The notes below the pieces were generated by a model, which was not told the origin of the DNA, did no database searches, and was given only the letters and a program-made list of their open reading frames with translations. From Sphingomonadaceae bacterium (lineage in GTDB: Bacteria > Pseudomonadota > Alphaproteobacteria > Sphingomonadales > Sphingomonadaceae): a stretch of 64,000 nt of DNA. Below are positions 40,546-50,953 of the stretch, in pieces. The position numbers were made by a program, and so were the translations under genes. The stretch lies in contig JASBUR010000009.1 in NCBI GenBank assembly GCA_030147805.1, positions 1-64,000 on the forward strand, read 5' to 3'. The first letter of the stretch is position 1, and every line of letters begins with the position of its first letter.

Positions 40546-41180
40546 TCCCCGACGACATCGCGCTGCAGGAACTCGAGCGCGACGCGCTGACCGAGATCGT
40601 CAACATCGGCGTCAGCCGCGCCGCGTCCAACTTGCGCAAGATGGTTGCCGATCAGGTGATCCTCTCGGTCCCGTCGATGGAGGTCGTCACGAAGCGGCGT
40701 GCGGCGCGGTTGATCGCCGAACGCGAGGTGTCGGACCTCATCGCGGTGCGACAGGATTTTGCCGGGACCTTCTCGGGCCGCGCGCTGCTGATCTTCCCGC
40801 AGAGCAACAGCCTCGAGCTGGTGCGCGCGGTCACCGGCGACGAGATGAGTCCCGCCGAGATCGCCGACATCGAGCATGAGGCGCTCGCCGAAACCGGGAA
40901 CATCATCCTCAATTCCTGCCTCGCGACCATGGCCAACATGCTGCAGCGGTCGCTGACGATGACCGTCCCGCACATCGTTCGCGGCGACGGCTCGTCGCTG
41001 TTCGAGGTCGGCGACGACGCCGCCTCCGACGGGCTGGTGCTGTTTCTCTACATCGACTTCGCGATCCGCCAGCGCGACATCCGCGGCTATATCGCGATGG
41101 TGATGGACCTGCCGTCGCTCGCCGCGCTCAAGCTGCTGCTCGCCGAGTTCATCGAGCGCATCGTCGGAAACGCGGCTTAG
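40542..41180 (+). CDS. cheC: CheC-type CheY-phosphate phosphatase
   Basis: The 212-residue protein contains two pseudo-repeats with the E-x3-N phosphatase signature: LTEIVNIGVSRAASNL in the first half and LAETGNIILNSCLATMANML in the second. CheC/CheX/FliY proteins speed the dephosphorylation of CheY and so end the signal. Length and double motif favour CheC. The start overlaps cheY (ATGA), which fits regulation of that regulator. Confidence 0.88.
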   Translation: MIPDDIALQELERDALTEIVNIGVSRAASNLRKMVADQVILSVPSMEVVTKRRAARLIAEREVSDLIAVRQDFAGTFSGRALLIFPQSNSLELVRAVTGDEMSPAEIADIEHEALAETGNIILNSCLATMANMLQRSLTMTVPHIVRGDGSSLFEVGDDAASDGLVLFLYIDFAIRQRDIRGYIAMVMDLPSLAALKLLLAEFIERIVGNAA

Positions 41181-41182
41181 CC

Positions 41183-43135
41183 ATGACCGGCGACGACGCG
41201 CAGCGCGAGACCGACGGGCGCACCCGCCTGACGCTGGCCGCGGCGGGGGCCAGCGGAATCTGGGACTGGGACATCGCCGGCGACCGGCTGTACGTCGACG
41301 ACCGCTTTGCCGCGCTTTACGGGCTCGATGGCGACATGGCAGGGCGGGCGCTCCCGACCGCGACCTTCTTTTCCGCGGTCCATCCCGACGATCGCGCGCG
41401 GCTGCGTATCGCGGTCGCCGGAATCCTCGGCGGTGCCGAGCGCTTCTCGAAGGAGTTCCGGCTGGTCCGGTCCGATGGCACCATCGTCTGGGTCCACGGG
41501 CGCGGACAGGGTCATGCCGACGAGCGCGACGAGCCGGTGCGCTTCACCGGGCTGCTCGTCGACGTCACCGAGCGCCGGCTCGCCGAGGAGCGGCTGCGCA
41601 TCGCCCAGACCGCGGGCGGTGTCGGCACCTTCGAATATACCGACGGCTATGCGACCGTCGCCGTGTCGGCGCAATTCTGCCGGCTGCTCGGCCTGCACCC
41701 CGCCACCGCGCTGCCGGTGCGCACGATCAACGCGCTGGTCGCGCACGGCGCGCCGATCGTTCCCGAGGACGTCAATGCCGCGACCGAGATCGCGGGCGAA
41801 TTCATGATCGTTCGCGCCGACGACGAGGAGACGCGCTGGGTCGCGCGGCGCGGCGAGATCATGCGCGATCTCGACGGCCCCGGCTTCAAGATCATGGGCG
41901 TGCTCTACGACGTCACCGAGGCCAAGCGCTCCGAGGCGAAGCTCCGCGAGCTCAACGAGACGCTCGAGGCGCGCGTCCAGGAGGAGATCGCCGTCCGCAT
42001 GCAGGCCGAAGACACGTTGCGTCAGGCCCAGAAGATGGAAGCCGTCGGCCAACTCACGGGCGGAATTGCACATGACTTCAATAATCTGCTGACCGTCATT
42101 CGCTCGTCGGTTGATCTGCTGCGGCGGCCGGAGATCAGCGAGCAGCGCCAGAAGCGCTACATCGATGCGATCGCCGACACCGCCGACCGCGCCGCCAAGC
42201 TGACGCGGCAGCTCCTCGCCTTCGCGCGCCGGCAGGCGCTCAAGCCCGAGGTGTTCAACGTCCTGATCTGCGTCAACGGCATCGCCGACATGCTGCGAAC
42301 CGTCATCGGCGCGCGCGTCGAGCTCGTCATCGAGTCGAACTGCGAGCAGTGCTTCGTCGAGGCGGATATCGGCCAGTTCGAGACGGCGATCGTCAACATG
42401 GCGGTCAATGCGCGCGACGCCATGAACGGCGAGGGGCGCCTGCTGATCAGCCTCGACGACCAGCCGAGCGTTCCCGCGGTTCGCGGCCATGCATCGGCCG
42501 AAGGCGCCTTCATCTCGGTGTCGGTCAGTGACACCGGGGCGGGCATTCCCGAGGATGTGCTGCCGCGGCTGTTCGAGCCGTTCTTCACCACCAAGGAGGT
42601 CGGCAAGGGCACCGGTCTCGGCCTCAGCCAGGTCTACGGCTTCGCCAAGCAGTCGGGCGGCGAGGTCGAGGTCACGAGCGAGCTCGGCCACGGTACCACC
42701 TTCCGGCTCTACCTGCCGCGCGCCTCGACCCCGCCCGATGCGGGCGAGGAGACGCGCTCGCCGGCGCAGGAACGCGGGCAGGGCCGCGTGCTCGTCGTCG
42801 AGGACAACGAGCAGGTCAACGAGTTCGCCTCCGACCTGCTCGTCGATCTCGGCTACGAGACGGTGTCGGCGTCGAACGCCGCCGAGGCGATCGGCGTGCT
42901 CGAGCGGCTCGACGGCGAGTTCGACATGCTGTTCAGCGACGTGGTGATGCCGGGGATCAGCGGCGTCGAACTCGCCCGCATCGTCCGCGAGCGCTGGCCG
43001 GCGATCCGCATCGTCCTCACCAGCGGCTACAGCCATGTGCTGGCGACCGACGCCGGCCACGGCTTCACGCTGCTCCACAAGCCCTATTCGGTGCAGGAGC
43101 TCGCGCTCGTGCTGCAGGGAAGGGTGGCGGTCTAA
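41183..43135 (+). CDS. PAS-domain hybrid histidine kinase
   Basis: The 650-residue soluble protein has two PAS/PAC modules (about 12-128 and 130-265; [20 protein letters not shown]). A coiled helix and the HisKA domain with histidine 297 in [15 protein letters not shown] come next. The ATPase domain follows (N-box [12 protein letters not shown]1 [22 protein letters not shown]), then a C-terminal receiver ([25 protein letters not shown]). It should autophosphorylate and pass the phosphate to its own receiver. It begins 2 bases after cheC and ends the cluster, converging on mfd with a 15-base gap. The signal sensed by the PAS domains is unknown. Confidence 0.92.
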   Translation: MTGDDAQRETDGRTRLTLAAAGASGIWDWDIAGDRLYVDDRFAALYGLDGDMAGRALPTATFFSAVHPDDRARLRIAVAGILGGAERFSKEFRLVRSDGTIVWVHGRGQGHADERDEPVRFTGLLVDVTERRLAEERLRIAQTAGGVGTFEYTDGYATVAVSAQFCRLLGLHPATALPVRTINALVAHGAPIVPEDVNAATEIAGEFMIVRADDEETRWVARRGEIMRDLDGPGFKIMGVLYDVTEAKRSEAKLRELNETLEARVQEEIAVRMQAEDTLRQAQKMEAVGQLTGGIAHDFNNLLTVIRSSVDLLRRPEISEQRQKRYIDAIADTADRAAKLTRQLLAFARRQALKPEVFNVLICVNGIADMLRTVIGARVELVIESNCEQCFVEADIGQFETAIVNMAVNARDAMNGEGRLLISLDDQPSVPAVRGHASAEGAFISVSVSDTGAGIPEDVLPRLFEPFFTTKEVGKGTGLGLSQVYGFAKQSGGEVEVTSELGHGTTFRLYLPRASTPPDAGEETRSPAQERGQGRVLVVEDNEQVNEFASDLLVDLGYETVSASNAAEAIGVLERLDGEFDMLFSDVVMPGISGVELARIVRERWPAIRIVLTSGYSHVLATDAGHGFTLLHKPYSVQELALVLQGRVAV

Positions 43136-43150
43136 ACTCGCGTCCGCCGG

Positions 43151-46100
43151 CTATCCGCGCTTGCTCTTGTAGCTGCCGATCGCGGGCCTCGGCGGCGCGG
43201 TGGCGGGCGCTGCGCCCGCGGCGGGCTTCACTTCTTCTCCTCTGGCGACCTTGGCGAGACCGCGCGACAGCTGCAGCAGGCCGTTGAGCCGCGCGTCGGG
43301 GCCGCCCCAGTCGCGCGATACCACCAGCTTCTGGTCGGGGCGCAGCTTCGCAGTGCCCTTCAGGCGGTGGATATAGTCGATGAGGCCGCGCGGATTGGGG
43401 AATCGATCGCCCTTGAAGGTGACGATCGCGCCCTTGGGGCCCGCCTCGAGCTTGGCGATGCAGGCGGTGCGGCAGTTGAGCTTGGTCTCGATCACGAGGA
43501 TCAGATTCTTCACCTCGGCGGGCAGTTGGCCGAAGCGGTCGATCAGCTCGGCAGCGAAGCCGTCGACGGCGCGGCGGTCTTCGAGCTCGTTCATACGCCG
43601 ATAGAGCGCCATGCGCAGGTTGAGGTCGGGGACATAATCCTCGGGAATGAGGATCGGCGCGTCGACCGCGATCGTCGGGCTGAACGCCTCCTCGGGCGCT
43701 CGCAGGCCCTGGCTCTCGGCGCGGGCGGCGACGATCGCGTCCTCGAGCATCTGCTGGTAGAGTTCGAAGCCGATCTCGCGGATGTGCCCAGACTGCTCGT
43801 CGCCGAGCAAATTGCCGGCGCCGCGGATGTCGAGGTCGTGGCTGGCGAGCTGGAAGCCGGCACCGAGCGAGTCGAGGCTCGACAGCACTTGGAGCCGCTT
43901 TTCCGCCGTCTCGGTGATCGATCCATTGTCGGCGGTGGTGAGATAGGCATAGGCGCGCGTCTTGGCACGGCCAACGCGGCCGCGGATCTGATAGAGCTGC
44001 GCCAGCCCGAACATGTCGGCGCGGTGGACGATCAGCGTGTTGGCGCTCGGGATGTCGAGCCCCGATTCGATGATCGTCGTCGACACCAGCACCTCGAACC
44101 TCTTGTCGTAGAAGGCGCTCATCCGCTCCTCGACCTCGGTCGGCGCCATCTGGCCGTGCGCGACGACGTAGCGGATCTCGGGAACGCTCTCGCGCAGGAA
44201 TTTCTCGATGTCTGGCAGGTCGGCGATGCGCGGCGTCACGAAGAAGCTCTGACCGCCGCGATAATGTTCGCGGAGCAAGGCCTCGCGCACCACCACCTCG
44301 TCCCATGGCATGACATAGGTGCGCACCGCCAACCGGTCGACCGGCGGGGTGGTGATGACCGACAGCTCGCGCAGCCCCGACATCGCCATCTGCAGCGTGC
44401 GCGGGATCGGCGTCGCGGTGAGCGTCAGCACGTGGACGTCGTTCCTGAGCGCCTTCAGCCGTTCCTTGTGGACGACGCCGAACCGCTGCTCCTCGTCGAC
44501 AACGACGAGCCCCAACTGCTTGAACTCGATGCCTTTCGCCAGGATTGCGTGCGTTCCGACGACGACGTCGACCGAGCCGTCGGTCAGCCCCTCGCGGGTC
44601 TTCTTGGCATCGGCCGACGGCACCAGCCGCGACAGCTGGCGCACCTCGACCGGGAAGCCCGCGAAGCGGTCGCGGAAATTCTGGTAATGCTGCCGCGCCA
44701 GCAGCGTCGTCGGGCAGACGATCGCCACCTGCATGCCGTTCATTGCCGCGACGAAGGCGGCGCGCAGCGCCACCTCGGTCTTGCCGAAGCCGACGTCGCC
44801 GACCACCAGCCGGTCCATCGGATGCCCCGAGGCGAGGTCGCCGAGCACGTCGTCGATCGATTTCAGCTGATCGTCGGTCTCGGCATAGGGGAAGCGGTCG
44901 ACGAATTGCGGGTAGCCGGTCGGGCTCGGCTCGGCGGCGGGGGCGGGGCGGGTGGCGCGCGCCGCGGCGGTCTTGAGGATCTCGCCGGCGATCTCGCGGA
45001 TCCGCTCCTTCATCCGCGCCTTGCGCGCCTGCCACTGGACGCCGCCGAGCTTGTCGAGGCCGACGCCTTCGCTCTCCGAGCCGTAGCGCGACAGCGCGTC
45101 GATGTTCTCGACCGGCACGTAGAGCTTGTCGCCGCCATCGTAGGTCAACATCACGCAGTCGTGCGGCGCTTGGCCGACCGGGATCGTCGTCAGGCCTTCG
45201 TAGCGACCGATGCCATGGTCCTGGTGGACGACGAGGTCGCCAGGGGTGAGCATCGCCAGCTCGGCGAGGAAGGCGTCGGCCTTCTTGACGCGCTTGCGCC
45301 GCACCAGCCGGTCGCCGAGCATGTCCTGCTCGGTGAGCACCGCCACGCCGTTGGCCGTGAAGCCATGCTCGAGCGGGACGACCGCCAGCGCGACCTTGCC
45401 GTCGGCCGAGGCGCCGAGCGCCTCCTGCCAGCTGTCGACCGCCGCCAGCCGCTTGACGCCATGGTCGCCGATCAGGCCGGCGAGGCGTTCGCGGGCGCCG
45501 GCGGTGTAGCTCGCGAGCACGACGCGCGCCTTGGACTTGCGCAGCGCGTCGACGTGGCGCTGAACCGCCTCGTAGACATTCTCGTTCGCCGCGCGCTCGG
45601 GCGCGAAGTCGCGCGCGGGCTCGGCGCCGAAATCGACCGCGCGCGCCGTCCCTTCGGGCAAATGGAAGGGTGAGGTGAGGTGAACGCGGTGCGCCGCCAG
45701 CTTCTCGCGCCATTGCTCGGGGCTGAGGTAGAGCGTGTCGGGGGCGAGCGGGCGGTAGCTGCCCTTGCTGGTGGCGAGCGCCGCCTTGCGGTTGTCGTAA
45801 TAGTCGGCGACCGCCTCGAACCTCTGCTCGGCGGCCTTATCGGCGCCGAAGTCGCGAACGAACACGTCGTCGTCGCCGAAATAGTCGAACAGCGTCGCAA
45901 GGCCAGGCTCGAACAGCGGCAGCCAATTCTCCATGCCGGCGAGCCGGCGCCCGTCGCTGATCGCCTGGTAGAGCGGGTCGCCGGTCGCGGTGGCGCCGAA
46001 GGTCTCGACATAGCCCTGGCGGAAGGTTCGCACCGTTTCGTCGGTGAGCAGGACCTCGGACACCGGCAGCAACGTGAAGCCCGCGCTGGTCTCGACCGTC

Positions 46101-46702
46101 CGCTGGCTGCCCGGATCGAAGCGGCGCACCGTCTCGATCTCGTCGCCGAAGAAGTCGAGCCGCAGCGCCAGTTCCTCACCGGCCGGGAACAGGTCGAGCA
46201 ACCCGCCGCGGATCGCGAACTCGCCGGCGTCGGCGACGGTGTCGCTGCGCACATAGCCGTTGGCCTGAAGCTTCGCCGCGAGCTTGTCGCGGTCGATCCG
46301 CTCGCCCGGCGCGATCCGCGCGGTGAGGCTGGCGATGCGGTCGGGGCGCAAGGTGCGCTGCGTGAGCGCGTTCACCGTGGTCACGACGAGCTGCGCGCCT
46401 GGCTGCGGTGCCGCGAGCGCTGCCAGCGCCGCGATCCGGTCCGACGCGACGCGCAGGCTCGGCGAGGCGCGGTCGTAGGGCAGCGTGTCCCAGGCGGGGA
46501 CGAAGATCGTGTGCAGTTCGGGCGCGAAATAGGTGGCGGCGTCGATGACGCTGCGCGCCGCCCCCTCGTCGGGGGCGACGAACACCGCGCGGCCCCTTGC
46601 CGCGCGCGCCAGGTCGGCGAGGAGCCACGGCTGGAACCCCGCCGGCACCCCCGCGAGCGTCAGCGGCTCGCTCGCCTGGACGAGGCGATTGAGGTCGATC
46701 AT
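43151..46702 (-). CDS. mfd: Transcription-repair coupling factor
   Basis: The product of about 1183 residues displaces stalled RNA polymerase and recruits UvrA. Domains in order are the UvrB-like N-terminal part (FVPAWDTLPYDRASPS), the RNA-polymerase-interacting region (TPGDLVVHQDHGIGRYEG), a RecG-like ATPase motor and a C-terminal UvrA-interaction domain. The motor shows Walker A VVGDVGFGKTEVALRAAF, DEEQRFGV, TATPIPRTL and IIESGLDIPSANT. An alternative start at 46750 overlaps the sdhE stop as ATGA and would add 16 residues; 46702 gives the more typical family N-terminus. It is cotranscribed with sdhE. Confidence 0.95.
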   Translation of the reverse strand: MIDLNRLVQASEPLTLAGVPAGFQPWLLADLARAARGRAVFVAPDEGAARSVIDAATYFAPELHTIFVPAWDTLPYDRASPSLRVASDRIAALAALAAPQPGAQLVVTTVNALTQRTLRPDRIASLTARIAPGERIDRDKLAAKLQANGYVRSDTVADAGEFAIRGGLLDLFPAGEELALRLDFFGDEIETVRRFDPGSQRTVETSAGFTLLPVSEVLLTDETVRTFRQGYVETFGATATGDPLYQAISDGRRLAGMENWLPLFEPGLATLFDYFGDDDVFVRDFGADKAAEQRFEAVADYYDNRKAALATSKGSYRPLAPDTLYLSPEQWREKLAAHRVHLTSPFHLPEGTARAVDFGAEPARDFAPERAANENVYEAVQRHVDALRKSKARVVLASYTAGARERLAGLIGDHGVKRLAAVDSWQEALGASADGKVALAVVPLEHGFTANGVAVLTEQDMLGDRLVRRKRVKKADAFLAELAMLTPGDLVVHQDHGIGRYEGLTTIPVGQAPHDCVMLTYDGGDKLYVPVENIDALSRYGSESEGVGLDKLGGVQWQARKARMKERIREIAGEILKTAAARATRPAPAAEPSPTGYPQFVDRFPYAETDDQLKSIDDVLGDLASGHPMDRLVVGDVGFGKTEVALRAAFVAAMNGMQVAIVCPTTLLARQHYQNFRDRFAGFPVEVRQLSRLVPSADAKKTREGLTDGSVDVVVGTHAILAKGIEFKQLGLVVVDEEQRFGVVHKERLKALRNDVHVLTLTATPIPRTLQMAMSGLRELSVITTPPVDRLAVRTYVMPWDEVVVREALLREHYRGGQSFFVTPRIADLPDIEKFLRESVPEIRYVVAHGQMAPTEVEERMSAFYDKRFEVLVSTTIIESGLDIPSANTLIVHRADMFGLAQLYQIRGRVGRAKTRAYAYLTTADNGSITETAEKRLQVLSSLDSLGAGFQLASHDLDIRGAGNLLGDEQSGHIREIGFELYQQMLEDAIVAARAESQGLRAPEEAFSPTIAVDAPILIPEDYVPDLNLRMALYRRMNELEDRRAVDGFAAELIDRFGQLPAEVKNLILVIETKLNCRTACIAKLEAGPKGAIVTFKGDRFPNPRGLIDYIHRLKGTAKLRPDQKLVVSRDWGGPDARLNGLLQLSRGLAKVARGEEVKPAAGAAPATAPPRPAIGSYKSKRG

Positions 46703-46746
46703 GCGCCCCACTCCCGGGAAGGCAAGGGCGCCGTCCGGCCCGCGCA

Positions 46747-47019
46747 TCATCGCGCCTTTCCGATGAAATCGAGCCGCATGAGCGCGTCGAGCAACGGCCC
46801 CGCGTAGCGCGCCGGCGGTTCCTGGCGCCCGAGCGCCCAGGCCATGATGTCGACGTCCTGCTCGGCGAGCAGCTCCTCGAACCAGTCGAGCTCGGCCGCG
46901 CCCCAGCCGTCGGCATAGCGGTCGGCGAAGCCGCCGATCATCAGGTCGGCTTCCTTGGTGCCGCGATGCCAGGCGCGAAAGGCGATGCGCCGGCGGCGGA
47001 AGTCGAGATCGTCGGTCAT
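46747..47019 (-). CDS. sdhE: Succinate dehydrogenase assembly factor (SdhE)
   Basis: The 90-residue protein matches the SdhE/Sdh5 family: RRRRIAFRAWHRGTKEADLMIGGFADRYADGW carries the RGxxE flavinylation motif (HRGTKE), followed by ELDWFEELLAEQDVDIMAWALG. It promotes covalent attachment of FAD to the succinate dehydrogenase flavoprotein. ATG 47019 gives the normal start. It precedes mfd on the minus strand and is divergent from recG across an 82-base gap. Confidence 0.92.
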   Translation of the reverse strand: MTDDLDFRRRRIAFRAWHRGTKEADLMIGGFADRYADGWGAAELDWFEELLAEQDVDIMAWALGRQEPPARYAGPLLDALMRLDFIGKAR

Positions 47020-47101
47020 GATGGCCTTTGCCCAAACGGCAACAGCGCGAGGCCGGTAGAACCGGCTCGCGCCATCGTTTAACGTCGCGAGCGGATACCC
47101 C

Positions 47102-49168
47102 ATGCGTCCCAGCATCCTCAACCCCTTGTTCGCCGAAGCGTCCGCGCTGAAGGGCGTCGGACCCGCGGTAGCGCGCGGGCTGGCGCGGCTTGGGCTCAAC
47201 CGCGTCGTCGACCTCCTGTTCCACCTCCCGGTGGCGGCGATCGAGCGATTCCGCCTCGACGCGCTGTCACCGGCCTATGTGGACCGCATCGTCACGCTCA
47301 TGCTGCGCGTCGTCGGCCACGACAGCGGCGGGCCGCGATCGCCGTCGCGGGTGCGCTGCGTCGACGAGGCGGGGCAGCCGGTGACGCTGGTCTATTTTTC
47401 CGATCGCGGCGGCTATGCGCGCAAGCTGCTGCCCGTCGGCGAGCGGCGGCTGGTCTCGGGGCGACTCGATCGCTACGGCGCGGCGCTGCAGATGGTGCAC
47501 CCCGACTATGTGCTCGAACCGGGAAGCGGCGACACCGTTCCCGAGCGCGAGCCGGTCTACGGTCTTACCGAAGGCATCGCCAACCGGCGGATGGGCGCGC
47601 TGGCGCAGGCCGCGCTCGAACGCGCGCCCGAGCTCGCTGAATGGATCGAGCCGAGCGTCATGTCGACGCGCGGCTGGCCGGCATGGCGTGAATCGCTGGT
47701 CCGCGTCCATGCGCTCGACGACGAGGGGCCGGCGCGCCAGCGCCTCGCCTATGACGAATTGCTCGCCAACCAGCTTGCGCTGATGCTGGTGCGCGCCGAC
47801 ACGCGGCGGCGGCGCGGCCGGCCGCTTCCGGGAACGGGCAAGCTGGCGGCGGCGCTGACCGCCGTGCTGCCCTACCGGCCTACCGGGGCGCAGCTCCGGT
47901 CGGTGGCGGAGATCAACGGCGATCTGGCGCAGTCGTCGCCGATGCTCAGGCTGCTGCAGGGCGACGTCGGCTCGGGCAAGACGCTCGTCGCGCTGCTGTC
48001 GATGCTGACCGCCGTCGAATCGGGCGCACAGGCGGCGATGCTCGCGCCGACCGAGATCCTGGCGCGCCAGCATGCCGCCAACCTCACTGCCTTGCTCGAC
48101 GGGCTGCCGGTCAAGGTCGCGATCCTCACCGGCCGCGAGAAGGGCAAGGCCCGCGCCGAGACGCTCGCGCGGCTCGCCGCGGGCGACATCGACATCCTCG
48201 TCGGCACACACGCGATCTTCCAGGACGCCGTCGCCTACAAGGACCTGGGGTTCGTGGTGATCGACGAGCAGCACCGCTTCGGCGTCCACCAGCGGCTGAT
48301 GCTCGCCAACAAGGCCGAGCATCCCGCGCATGTGCTGGTGATGACGGCGACTCCGATCCCGCGCACGCTGACCTTGACCGTATATGGCGAGATGGACGTA
48401 TCGCGGCTCGACGAGATGCCGCCGGGGCGGCAGCCGATCGACACGCGCGTGGTGCCGCTCGAACGGCTGATGGAGATCTATGCGGCGCTCGGTCGCCACA
48501 TCGCCGGCGGCGGCCAGGCCTATTGGGTGTGCCCGCTGGTCGAGGAGTCGGAGACGGGCGACCTCGCCGCCGCCGAGGAACGCGCCGCGTCGCTTCGCGA
48601 ACATTATGGATCGGCGATCGGGGTGGTCCACGGCCGGATGAAGGGCGCCGACAAGGATGCGGTGATGGCCGAGTTCCAGGCCGGGCGCATTCGGGTACTC
48701 GTCGCGACGACGGTCATCGAGGTCGGCGTCGACGTGCCCAACGCCACGTTGATGATCATCGAACAGGCCGAGCGCTTCGGCCTCGCGCAGCTCCACCAAC
48801 TGCGCGGGCGCGTCGGGCGCGGCAGCGGCCATTCGATATGCCTGCTGCTGCGCTCGCCCACCGTGTCCGAGACGGCGCGCGCCCGGCTGGCGCTGATGCG
48901 CGAAACCAACGATGGCTTCCGTATCGCCGAGGAGGACCTCCGGCTGCGCGGCGCCGGCGAAATTCTCGGCACGCGTCAGTCGGGCGAGCCCGAATGGCGG
49001 CTGGCCGATCCGGTGCAGATGGCCGAGCTGCTGCCGGTGGCGCGCGACGATGCGCGGCTGCTCGTCGAACGCGACGGCGGACTGTCGAGCCCGCGCGGCG
49101 AGGCGGCGCGCACCTTGCTCTACCTGTTCGAGCGCGACGCGGCGGTCGGGCTCTTGCGATCGGGCTGA
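47102..49168 (+). CDS. recG: ATP-dependent DNA helicase RecG
   Basis: The 688-residue helicase remodels stalled forks and branched DNA. It has the N-terminal wedge/OB region, with GVGPAVARGLARLGL and VVDLLFHLPVA. The SF2 motor shows Walker A LQGDVGSGKTLVALLS near 289, DEQHRFGVHQR, TATPIPRTLTLTVYG, and VATTVIEVGVDVPNAT plus QLRGRVGRG. The end EARTLLYLFERD is typical. Length and domain order are normal. The upstream 82-base gap should hold its promoter. Confidence 0.96.
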   Translation: MRPSILNPLFAEASALKGVGPAVARGLARLGLNRVVDLLFHLPVAAIERFRLDALSPAYVDRIVTLMLRVVGHDSGGPRSPSRVRCVDEAGQPVTLVYFSDRGGYARKLLPVGERRLVSGRLDRYGAALQMVHPDYVLEPGSGDTVPEREPVYGLTEGIANRRMGALAQAALERAPELAEWIEPSVMSTRGWPAWRESLVRVHALDDEGPARQRLAYDELLANQLALMLVRADTRRRRGRPLPGTGKLAAALTAVLPYRPTGAQLRSVAEINGDLAQSSPMLRLLQGDVGSGKTLVALLSMLTAVESGAQAAMLAPTEILARQHAANLTALLDGLPVKVAILTGREKGKARAETLARLAAGDIDILVGTHAIFQDAVAYKDLGFVVIDEQHRFGVHQRLMLANKAEHPAHVLVMTATPIPRTLTLTVYGEMDVSRLDEMPPGRQPIDTRVVPLERLMEIYAALGRHIAGGGQAYWVCPLVEESETGDLAAAEERAASLREHYGSAIGVVHGRMKGADKDAVMAEFQAGRIRVLVATTVIEVGVDVPNATLMIIEQAERFGLAQLHQLRGRVGRGSGHSICLLLRSPTVSETARARLALMRETNDGFRIAEEDLRLRGAGEILGTRQSGEPEWRLADPVQMAELLPVARDDARLLVERDGGLSSPRGEAARTLLYLFERDAAVGLLRSG

Positions 49169-49189
49169 GCGCGGGGCAAAGGCGACGCG

Positions 49190-49690
49190 ATGCGTACGCT
49201 CCTCCTCGCCCTGCTGGTCTTCGCGGCGACGCCCGCCGCCGCCGCGCCCGACAATGCAAAGCGCTTCGAACGCGCGGTCGCCGCCTATGAGGTGGGGCGC
49301 TTCAAGGCGGCGCGCGCCGAGTTTCAGACGCTCGCCGACCAGGGCTCGGCCATCGCAGAGACGATGCTCGGGACGATGTATGCCGAAGGACGCGGCGTGA
49401 AGGCCGACCCGGCGACCGCCGCGGCCTATTTCTACCGCGCCGCCAATCGCGGCTATGCGCCGGCGCAGCTGGCGCTCGCCGATGCCTATGCCAAGGGGCG
49501 GGGCACCTGGCCCGACCTCCCCGGCGCCTACATGTGGGCGCGGCTGGCGCAGGTCCGTGGCTTCGGTGCGACCGCCGCGGCCGGCGGAGCGACGGCGGCG
49601 GCGCTCGCTCGGCGCATCGACGAGGACCAGCGGCTGCGCGCCGACCGCTGGGTGCGCAACTGGCGGCCGTGGACGACCGCGGCCCGCTAG
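49190..49690 (+). CDS. Secreted Sel1-repeat protein
   Basis: The 166-residue product begins with a signal peptide (RTLLLALLVFAATPAAAAPDN). Helix-turn-helix repeats of the Sel1/TPR type follow: GSAIAETMLGTMYAEGRGVKADPATAAAYFYRAANRGYAPAQLALADAYAKGRG shows two adjacent units in about residues 55-115. These form protein-binding solenoids in the periplasm. The partner is unknown. It follows recG by 21 bases and ends 7 bases before the stop of the convergent tyrS. Confidence 0.85.
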   Translation: MRTLLLALLVFAATPAAAAPDNAKRFERAVAAYEVGRFKAARAEFQTLADQGSAIAETMLGTMYAEGRGVKADPATAAAYFYRAANRGYAPAQLALADAYAKGRGTWPDLPGAYMWARLAQVRGFGATAAAGGATAAALARRIDEDQRLRADRWVRNWRPWTTAAR

Positions 49691-49697
49691 GCCGTCG

Positions 49698-50921
49698 CTA
49701 GGCGGCGTTCAGGACGCCGTGACGCTTCTTGCCGGCCGACAGCTTGACCTGGCCCGCCACCGCAATGACGTGCGCCTCGTCGGTGATCGCGGTGCCGTCG
49801 ACGCGGGCGCCGCCCTGCGCGATCAGCCGCCGCGCCTCGTTCTTCGAGGCGACGAGACCGAGTTGCAGCATTGCGTCGAGCAGGCCGATCGACCCCGCGA
49901 CGGTGAGCGTCGGCAGGTCGGCGCCCGCCGATCCCTGCTCGAAGGTGGTGCGCGCCGTCTCGGCGGCCGCTTGCGCCGCCTCCGGCCCCCGGCACAGCGC
50001 GGTGGCGGCGTCGGCGAGGATCTTCTTCGCCTCGTTGACCTCGGCGCCCTGCAGCGCCTCGAGGCGCGCGATCTCGTCGACGGGAAGGTCGGTGAACAGC
50101 CGCAGGAACTTGCCGACGTCGGCGTCGTGCGTGTTGCGCCAGAATTGCCAATAGTCATAGCCGGGCAGGCTGTCCTCGTGCAGCCAGACCGCGCCCGACA
50201 CCGTCTTGCCCATCTTGCCGCCGTCGGCGGTGGTGATCAGCGGCGTCGTCACGCCGAAAACCTCGACGCCGTCCATCCGGCGCGTCAGCTCGATGCCGTT
50301 GACGATATTGCCCCACTGGTCGGAGCCGCCCATCTGCAGCCGGCAGCCGGCGCGACGCTGCAGTTCCATGAAATCATAGGCCTGCAGGATCATGTAATTG
50401 AACTCGAGGAAGCTCAGCGACTGCTCGCGTTCGAGCCTGAGCTTGACCGAGTCGAAGCTCAGCATGCGATTGACCGAGAAATGCTGGCCCACCTCGCGCA
50501 GGAAGGGGATGTACTCGAGCTTGTCGAGCCATTCGGCGTTGTCGATCATCACCGCGTCCGTCGGGCCGTCGCCGAAGGTCAGGAAGCGATCGAAGATGCG
50601 CTTGATCGAGGCAATGTTCGACTGGATCGCCTCGCCGGTCAGCAGCTTGCGCGCTTCGTCCTTGAAGCTCGGGTCGCCGATCTTGCTGGTGCCGCCGCCC
50701 ATCAGCACGATCGGCCTGTGGCCGGTCTGCTGGAGCCGGCGCAGCAGCATGATCTGGACGAGGCTGCCGACGTGGAGCGACGGCGCTGTCGCATCGAAGC
50801 CGATATAGCCGGGCACCACCTGCTGCGTCGCCAGCGCGTCGAGCGCGGCGCCGTCGGTCGTCTGGTGGATGTAGCCGCGTTCGTCTAGGACGCGGAGGAG
50901 ATCGGAGCGGTAGGCTGTCAT
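49698..50921 (-). CDS. tyrS: Tyrosyl-tRNA synthetase
   Basis: The 407-residue class I enzyme charges tRNA-Tyr. It shows [18 protein letters not shown] with the HIGH-type motif (HVGS) near residue 50, [17 protein letters not shown] for tyrosine and tRNA binding, and the KMSKS-type loop as KMGKT in [19 protein letters not shown]-terminal S4 domain ([18 protein letters not shown]) contacts the tRNA. The start is close to anmK on the other strand (32-base gap), so the two divergent genes share one short promoter region. Confidence 0.96.
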   Translation of the reverse strand: MTAYRSDLLRVLDERGYIHQTTDGAALDALATQQVVPGYIGFDATAPSLHVGSLVQIMLLRRLQQTGHRPIVLMGGGTSKIGDPSFKDEARKLLTGEAIQSNIASIKRIFDRFLTFGDGPTDAVMIDNAEWLDKLEYIPFLREVGQHFSVNRMLSFDSVKLRLEREQSLSFLEFNYMILQAYDFMELQRRAGCRLQMGGSDQWGNIVNGIELTRRMDGVEVFGVTTPLITTADGGKMGKTVSGAVWLHEDSLPGYDYWQFWRNTHDADVGKFLRLFTDLPVDEIARLEALQGAEVNEAKKILADAATALCRGPEAAQAAAETARTTFEQGSAGADLPTLTVAGSIGLLDAMLQLGLVASKNEARRLIAQGGARVDGTAITDEAHVIAVAGQVKLSAGKKRHGVLNAA

Positions 50922-50953
50922 GGCGCGCCGCGCTTAGCATGGAGTAAGCCTCG

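Noticed and set aside
43367-45673. 768-codon plus-strand open frame opposite mfd
   Set aside because: It is a reverse-frame shadow of mfd with no motif; mfd is unmistakable.
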